Source: Bacteroidales bacterium
GTDB lineage: Bacteria; Bacteroidota; Bacteroidia; Bacteroidales; Muribaculaceae
Length of the DNA stretch: 64,000 bases
Assembly (NCBI GenBank): GCA_022009815.1
Contig: CP091725.1
Location: forward strand, 310,001-374,000
Direction of reading: 5' to 3'
The notes beneath the pieces were generated by a model. It searched no databases. It saw only the letters and a list, made by a program, of their open reading frames with translations, and was not told the DNA's origin. Within the stretch, counting starts at the first letter, position 1. Every line of letters begins with the position of its first letter. Shown here piece by piece: positions 59,909 to 64,000 of the stretch. Both the position numbers and the translations under genes were made by a program.

Positions 59909-60679
59909 TTATTTTGAATGTTTGGCGTGAGCTGCCCGCAGACGGTTGTGATAGCCACGCTTTTTGTAGCTCGGGCCGTTATAATGGCGGGCGAAATTGT
60001 GCCAGTCTTTTTTTTTCAGGTATTTCACCAAATCACGGTTGATGCAGAATTGCGCGAACAGCTCAAGCTGCTCAGCCTCCGACTGCGACATCCGCTCGAC
60101 AAATTCATCCACCGTAGCGCATCCGCAACTCTTCCAGTTGAATCCGCCAATCTGAAACATCCCCCAGAACGCGGACTTGTTTGCCACGTCGCGGCTTATC
60201 GTGCGCGCCGATTCGAGCCGTGCCCACTGCGCGTTGCCGTATGACCCGTATTTGCGAGTGTTTACAGGCTTGAAGCACACATAGCTTGTGTATTTTCCAT
60301 ATTTGATTCCCGCTTGCGACAGCTGTCTCTTAAACATCGTGAGGTCGAAGTTTATCAACGGTTTTCCCGGCGACACGAATCCCTTGTGCGACTTTCCCGC
60401 CTCTATCTCCACCACGGCTTTCATCGTGGCGATGTCAACACCCAGCTCATCCGCCACCTTCTTGTAGTCTTCATCCGTCAGACGCTCATAGCGAGCATTG
60501 TCAGCCGACGGTGCCACAGAGTCAGGCGCGGCTGCTACAGTGTCGGCAGGCAATGGTATGGCGGCGTTGTCGGTTGATTGAGGACGCGGGCAAGCCATCA
60601 GCGCTATCGCCGATGCCACAATAAGAGATATCAGTATTACCGATTTCCATAGTCGTGGTTTGATTAATGTTTGGAACAT
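59909..60679 (-). CDS. N-acetylmuramidase-type (DUF3380) peptidoglycan hydrolase, lipoprotein
   Basis: About 256 aa. Lipobox AIALMAC; a Pro/Ala-rich linker; then the muramidase domain: DYKKVADELGVDIATMKAVVEIEAG (candidate catalytic Glu), GKPLINFDLTMFKRQL, ESARTISRDVANKSAFWGMFQIGGFNWKSCG and WHNFARHYNGPSYKKRGYHNRL. It should cut peptidoglycan glycan strands in the periplasm. Start at 60679 gives the lipoprotein signal; a longer start would enter the upstream terminator. Confidence 0.82.
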   Translation of the reverse strand: MFQTLIKPRLWKSVILISLIVASAIALMACPRPQSTDNAAIPLPADTVAAAPDSVAPSADNARYERLTDEDYKKVADELGVDIATMKAVVEIEAGKSHKGFVSPGKPLINFDLTMFKRQLSQAGIKYGKYTSYVCFKPVNTRKYGSYGNAQWARLESARTISRDVANKSAFWGMFQIGGFNWKSCGCATVDEFVERMSQSEAEQLELFAQFCINRDLVKYLKKKDWHNFARHYNGPSYKKRGYHNRLRAAHAKHSK

Positions 60680-60687
60680 AAAAAAAG

Positions 60688-60738
60688 ACGGGTGTTTTAT
60701 CCGCCGTGACAAGCGTGTCACCAAGATAAAACACCCGT
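60688..60738 (-). terminator. Terminator of pepD
   Basis: 14-bp stem ACGGGTGTTTTATC / GATAAAACACCCGT with an inner GTGACA/TGTCAC stem and T-run to the left. Confidence 0.88.
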
Positions 60739-60766
60739 AATTTGGTTATTGTTCAACCAGATGCTA

Positions 60767-62241
60767 TTATTTCTCGTCAGCCATCATCTCAAGGATGCGG
60801 CGCAAGTGGTTCCAGCATTTGTCGACAGCCGGGATGTGCATCGACTCCTTAGGAGTGTGCACGTCGCGCAATGTCGGGCCGAAAGAAATCATGTCAAGCT
60901 TCGGATTGTTGAGCAGGAAGTTTCCACACTCAAGTCCGGCATGGAGAGAAGTGCAGAGCGGAGTGATTCCATAAAGATCCTCATAAGCCTTCACAGCCAC
61001 CTTGAGGATTTCAGAATTCATGTTAGGAGTCCATCCTGGATATCCATCGCCTTGCTCCACACGCGCGCCACTAAGATCGAAGTGCGCGTAAATCTGACCG
61101 GCGATGTCGTATTTGCGGCTCTCCTCCTCGCTGCGCTGCGAAGTGGTCACCGTAATCACATGCTTGTCGCGGTCCATACGGATAAGCGCCGTGTTGGTCG
61201 AAGTGTTGACCATACCCTCTATTCTGTGGCTCATAGCCTGAACCGCATTAGGGATAGAGTTGACAGACCATACGACACGTTTTGCTGTGTCGGCGTCGAT
61301 TACCGTTGCAGGAGTGTCGACAGTTTCAAGTGCCACTTCCTGGTTGCCCTCGATAGTGCTGAACTCCTCTTCAAGCACAGCAGCAAACTCGTTCACGCGC
61401 TTGCGGAGGTCTTCTTTCTTGTCGGCAGGCACACCGATAACGGCATAAGCGTTGCCTGGGATAACGTTGCGTAGCTCGCCGCCGTTGATGTCGGCGACAG
61501 CCACCTGACCATCATATGCGCGATATAGGCTGAAGAGGAAGCGGGCAAGCTGCTTGTTGGCGTTCGCACGTCCCAAATGGATGTCGGCGCCAGAGTGTCC
61601 GCCCTTGAATTTAAGAATCGAGAATTTGAAGAACTGATATCCCGCAGGAGCAGGAGCGTCGGTATAGTCGAAATGTCCGAGAGTGTCGATACCGCCGGCG
61701 CAACCGAGGAAATCTGAGCCTCGTCCTCAGAGTCAAGGTTAATAAGGATGTTGCCGGTGATCATGTCCTTGCCGAGATTTTTCGCGCCAGTCAGACCCGT
61801 TTCCTCGTCCACAGTAAACAAAGTCTCGATAGGGCCGTGCTCATACGACTTGTCGAGCAAAGCGGCAAGCGCCATAGCCACACCGATACCATTGTCGGCA
61901 CCGAGCGTAGTCTTGTAACCTTTTGAATGAAGCCATTCGCCATCGACTTCAGTCAAAATCGGATCGGTGTCGAAATTATGAGTTTCCGGCTTGGTTTGGT
62001 TGGGCACCATATCCATGTGTCCCTGAAGCACCACTGTCGGAGCGCCTTCTTTACCCGCCGTTGCCGGCACACGCATAGCCACGTTGCCGATTGGGTCGGT
62101 CTTGGCTTCGATGTTGTGTCGTTTAGCAAATTCAAGAAGGAATTCGCGGATTTTGCCCTCCTTTTTTGATGGGCGCGGAACCTTAGTGATTTCGTCGAAG
62201 ATGCCAAAAACTAATTTTGGCTCGAGGTCAGTAATGGTCAT
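60767..62241 (-). CDS. pepD: Aminoacyl-histidine dipeptidase (one frame break)
   Basis: About 491 aa M20 metallopeptidase. VVLQGHMDMVPNQ and TTLGADNGIGVAMALA carry metal ligands; TVDEETGLTGAKNL holds the catalytic Glu pair; GGHSGADIHLGRANANKQLAR is the family signature. Cleaves Xaa-His and other dipeptides. The frame breaks near 61711 (ATTTC on the sense strand); one T restores DEAQIFLGCAGGIDT. Confidence 0.92.
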
Positions 62242-62392
62242 AGTTGTTTATAATTTAAAATTAAACGCTCTTATTTTTTTGAAATATTGTTAAATATCTT
62301 TTTTTCGCCCTCTAAGGTATAAAAAAATAAATTGAGAGAGACGCAAAAATTTAACCTCCTTTTCATATATTTGCACCTAAATTTATGATGGA

Positions 62393-62569
62393 ATGGCAAC
62401 AATATTGCTTTCAATTTGCGTTATTGCGCTGTGTATTATCCTTTTGGGCGTGAAAGTGCTTTTCGTGAAAAATGGAAAGTTCCCATCAGGCCATATCCAC
62501 GACAATCCGGCGATGAGAAAGCACAATATTGAATGTGCGCGTCATGAAGAAATGAAAAACTTAAATTAA
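62393..62569 (+). CDS. Small conserved membrane protein (58 aa)
   Basis: MATILLSICVIALCIILLGV forms one membrane helix, followed by a Cys/His-containing tail (KVLFVKNGKFPSGHIHDNPA, then MRKHNIECARHEEMKNLN). I recall similar short proteins in other Bacteroidales, without a known function. A TATATTTG box lies 20 bp upstream (62366-62373). The next gene starts 17 bp after its stop. Confidence 0.7.
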   Translation: MATILLSICVIALCIILLGVKVLFVKNGKFPSGHIHDNPAMRKHNIECARHEEMKNLN

Positions 62570-62586
62570 AAAATATATAAACCAAA

Positions 62587-63192
62587 ATGAAAATTACCCG
62601 CGTGATTAATGTTGCTGCGTTGATGCTCGGAGTGTTGTTGCTCTGCCAATGCACTAAGGAGGAGAAATCCGCCGTACAACCTCAGGCAAACGTCCCGGCA
62701 ACAGTGAAAATGGCATATATCGACAGCGACTCTCTCGCCGCCAAATACAACTTTGCCAAAGACATTTTTGAAGCAAACCAACGCGCACAGAACAAGTTGG
62801 AGAACGTGCGCCAGCAAAAGGCCGCCGAACTGCAACGCTTCCAATCGGAAATCGAGCAGAAGGGACGCAACAACGGCTACCTCACAGAAGAAAGCTACAA
62901 GGCCGACATGCAGAAATACCAGCAGATGGGCTACGATGCCGAACGCCATATGAACGACCTTCAGAACAAGTTTGTCAACGAAAACAACCTCAGCCTGAAG
63001 CAGCTAAACGACTCTATCGACAAGTGCATCAGCGAATATGCAAAAAAGAACGGTATCTCTGTGGTGCTCGACAAGAAAGCCACATACTATGTCAACGGAA
63101 TCCCCAACATCACCAACGACATTGTAAAGATTCTCAACGAGCGTTACAACAAAGTAGAGAAAAATAACAGCGAAGCGATTCGCAACCAATAG
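62587..63192 (+). CDS. OmpH/Skp-like lipoprotein
   Basis: 201 aa. Signal with lipobox (LLLCQC), then the OmpH core VKMAYIDSDSLAAKYNFAKDIFEANQRAQ, a long coiled coil (RQQKAAELQRFQSEIEQKG), and the strand segment KKNGISVVLDKKATYYV. A membrane-anchored relative of the chaperones near the start of the window; likely binds envelope proteins. Confidence 0.85.
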   Translation: MKITRVINVAALMLGVLLLCQCTKEEKSAVQPQANVPATVKMAYIDSDSLAAKYNFAKDIFEANQRAQNKLENVRQQKAAELQRFQSEIEQKGRNNGYLTEESYKADMQKYQQMGYDAERHMNDLQNKFVNENNLSLKQLNDSIDKCISEYAKKNGISVVLDKKATYYVNGIPNITNDIVKILNERYNKVEKNNSEAIRNQ

Positions 63193-63210
63193 GTTTTTTT
63201 AGGGAGTGTC

Positions 63211-63242
63211 AGGGGAGCGCGACTTGCGGCTCCCCTGTTTTT
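63211..63242 (+). terminator. Terminator after the OmpH-like lipoprotein gene
   Basis: Stem AGGGGAGC / GCTCCCCT followed by T5. Confidence 0.8.
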
Positions 63243-63259
63243 ACCTTTACGATACTGAT

Positions 63260-64000
63260 ATGATTGACGAGAAAACAATAACAGAAGACATCGGCGAGCG
63301 CGCTGTGCTCGTCGGACTCATCACACCAACCCAGAACGAGGCAAAAGCCAACGAATATCTGGCAGAGCTCGCCTTTCTCGCCGAGACGGCTGGCGCGAAG
63401 TCGGAGAAGAGGTTTCTGCAGCGCGTCGACAACCCCAACCCACGCACATTCGTGGGCAAGGGAAAACTGGAGGAAATCAGACAATACATCGAGGACAACG
63501 CCATCGACCTCGCCATCTTCGACGACGACCTGACATCAAAGCAGGTGCAAAACATCGAGAATGAGCTGAAGGTGAAAATCCTCGACCGCACAAACCTGAT
63601 TCTCGACATCTTCGCAAAGCGCGCGCAGACTGCCACCGCACGCACTCAGGTGGAACTGGCGCAATACCAATATCTGCTGCCGCGGCTCACGCGAATGTGG
63701 ACACACCTCGAACGCCAACGGGGCGGTATCGGCATGCGCGGTCCGGGCGAGACTCAGATAGAGACCGACCGACGGATCATCCTCGACAAATATCGCGTCT
63801 GAAAGTGGAACTCAAAAACATCGACCGGCAGAAATCGATACAGCGTAAAAACCGTGGCAAGCTGACGCGCATCGCGCTCGTGGGCTACACCAACGTGGGC
63901 AAGTCAACGCTTATGAACCTGCTCAGCAAGTCGGACGTATTTGCCGAGAACAAGCTGTTTGCCACGCTCGACACCACGGTGCGCAAGGTGATAATCGACA
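63260..64000 (+). CDS. hflX: HflX GTPase (3' end outside window; one frame break)
   Basis: Ribosome-associated GTPase that splits stalled ribosomes. N-terminal domain AVLVGLITPTQNEAKANEYLAEL, NPRTFVGKGKLEEIR, the HflX signature GPGETQIETDRR, and G1 loop GYTNVGKSTLMNLL near 63890. The frame breaks at 63788-63790 (CAAAT); one A restores ILDKISRLKVELKNIDRQK. Start at 63260 chosen from the family N-terminus. Confidence 0.92.

Noticed and set aside
620..63790. Programmed ribosomal frameshifting or transcriptional slippage as the cause of the many frame breaks
   Set aside because: The runs are only three bases, too short for slippage. No stimulatory structure is shared, both single- and double-base losses occur, and many unrelated genes are hit. 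Sequence error explains all of it more simply.

Overview
The window is chromosomal DNA from a member of the Bacteroidales. Support comes from TTTG/TTG ... TANNTTTG promoters with 19-20 bp spacing, TonB-dependent receptors paired with lipoproteins, DUF4625 lipoproteins, a type III glutamine synthetase, the long PurF-like enzyme and a bamA-ompH-ompH block. The family Muribaculaceae is my guess, not a demonstrated call. The core is moderately GC-rich. Two stretches are clearly more AT-rich: about 7.4-9.2 kb, and to a lesser degree 52-57.6 kb.

Layout. 1-3.2 kb: end of bamA and two OmpH/Skp periplasmic chaperones. 3.2-6.9 kb: a tandem arrangement of GC-rich hairpin repeats with two copies of one IS110-family element. 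7.0-12.7 kb: a candidate invertible promoter segment (22-bp perfect inverted repeats), then a LlaJI-like restriction-modification operon (m5C methyltransferase, McrB-like AAA+ protein, McrC-like DUF2357/PD-D/EXK protein) and a scrap of an AbiEii toxin gene. 12.7-26.6 kb: secreted enzymes (papain-like protein, serine hydrolase, prolyl oligopeptidase, clostripain-like peptidase, GH20 hexosaminidase) with purF-like, glnN, dapF and a low-molecular-weight phosphatase. 26.6-29.4 kb: an AbiE toxin-antitoxin pair whose toxin gene is split by a second IS110-type element. 29.4-35.6 kb: lysA, aspartokinase, ftsE and hisIE-F-A-H. 35.7-44.6 kb: a Fur-family regulator divergent from a probable metal-uptake cluster (His/Cys-rich small protein, two TonB receptors, two DUF4625 lipoproteins, and a plug-domain protein without a barrel), with a 25-bp perfect palindrome between them. 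44.7-51.5 kb: a SusC-like receptor with an OB-fold lipoprotein, then glnS. 51.6-57.6 kb: tRNA-Ser followed by an AT-richer block with an ECF sigma / anti-sigma / STN outer-membrane receptor unit and a second AbiE pair. 58-64 kb: OmpA, an Lrp/AsnC regulator, a muramidase, pepD, a small membrane protein, an OmpH-like lipoprotein and the start of hflX.

Reading frames. About two dozen genes or gene parts, many of them housekeeping (bamA, glnS, dapF, aspartokinase, glnN, ftsE, hflX, pepD), are broken by frame breaks. At 17 sites the frame is restored by adding one or two bases to an A or T run that now has exactly three. I read this as homopolymer under-calling in the assembly, not gene decay, so these genes are annotated as single CDS spanning the break. 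The second IS110 copy shows the opposite error: runs one base longer than in its twin.

How the parts may work together. The most interesting unit is the restriction operon. Its only good promoter candidate lies inside the inverted-repeat segment and points away from the operon, as expected for a phase-variable switch in the OFF position. Within the operon, the methyltransferase and the N-terminal (presumed DNA-recognition) part of the McrB-like protein are 27-30% GC in sampled lines. The AAA+ motor and nuclease are 47-58% GC, which suggests a specificity module exchanged onto a resident motor. The second unit of interest is the Fur-family-controlled metal cluster. The two IS110 elements each appear to carry half a promoter at each end, which would be joined only in the circular form to express a bridge RNA.
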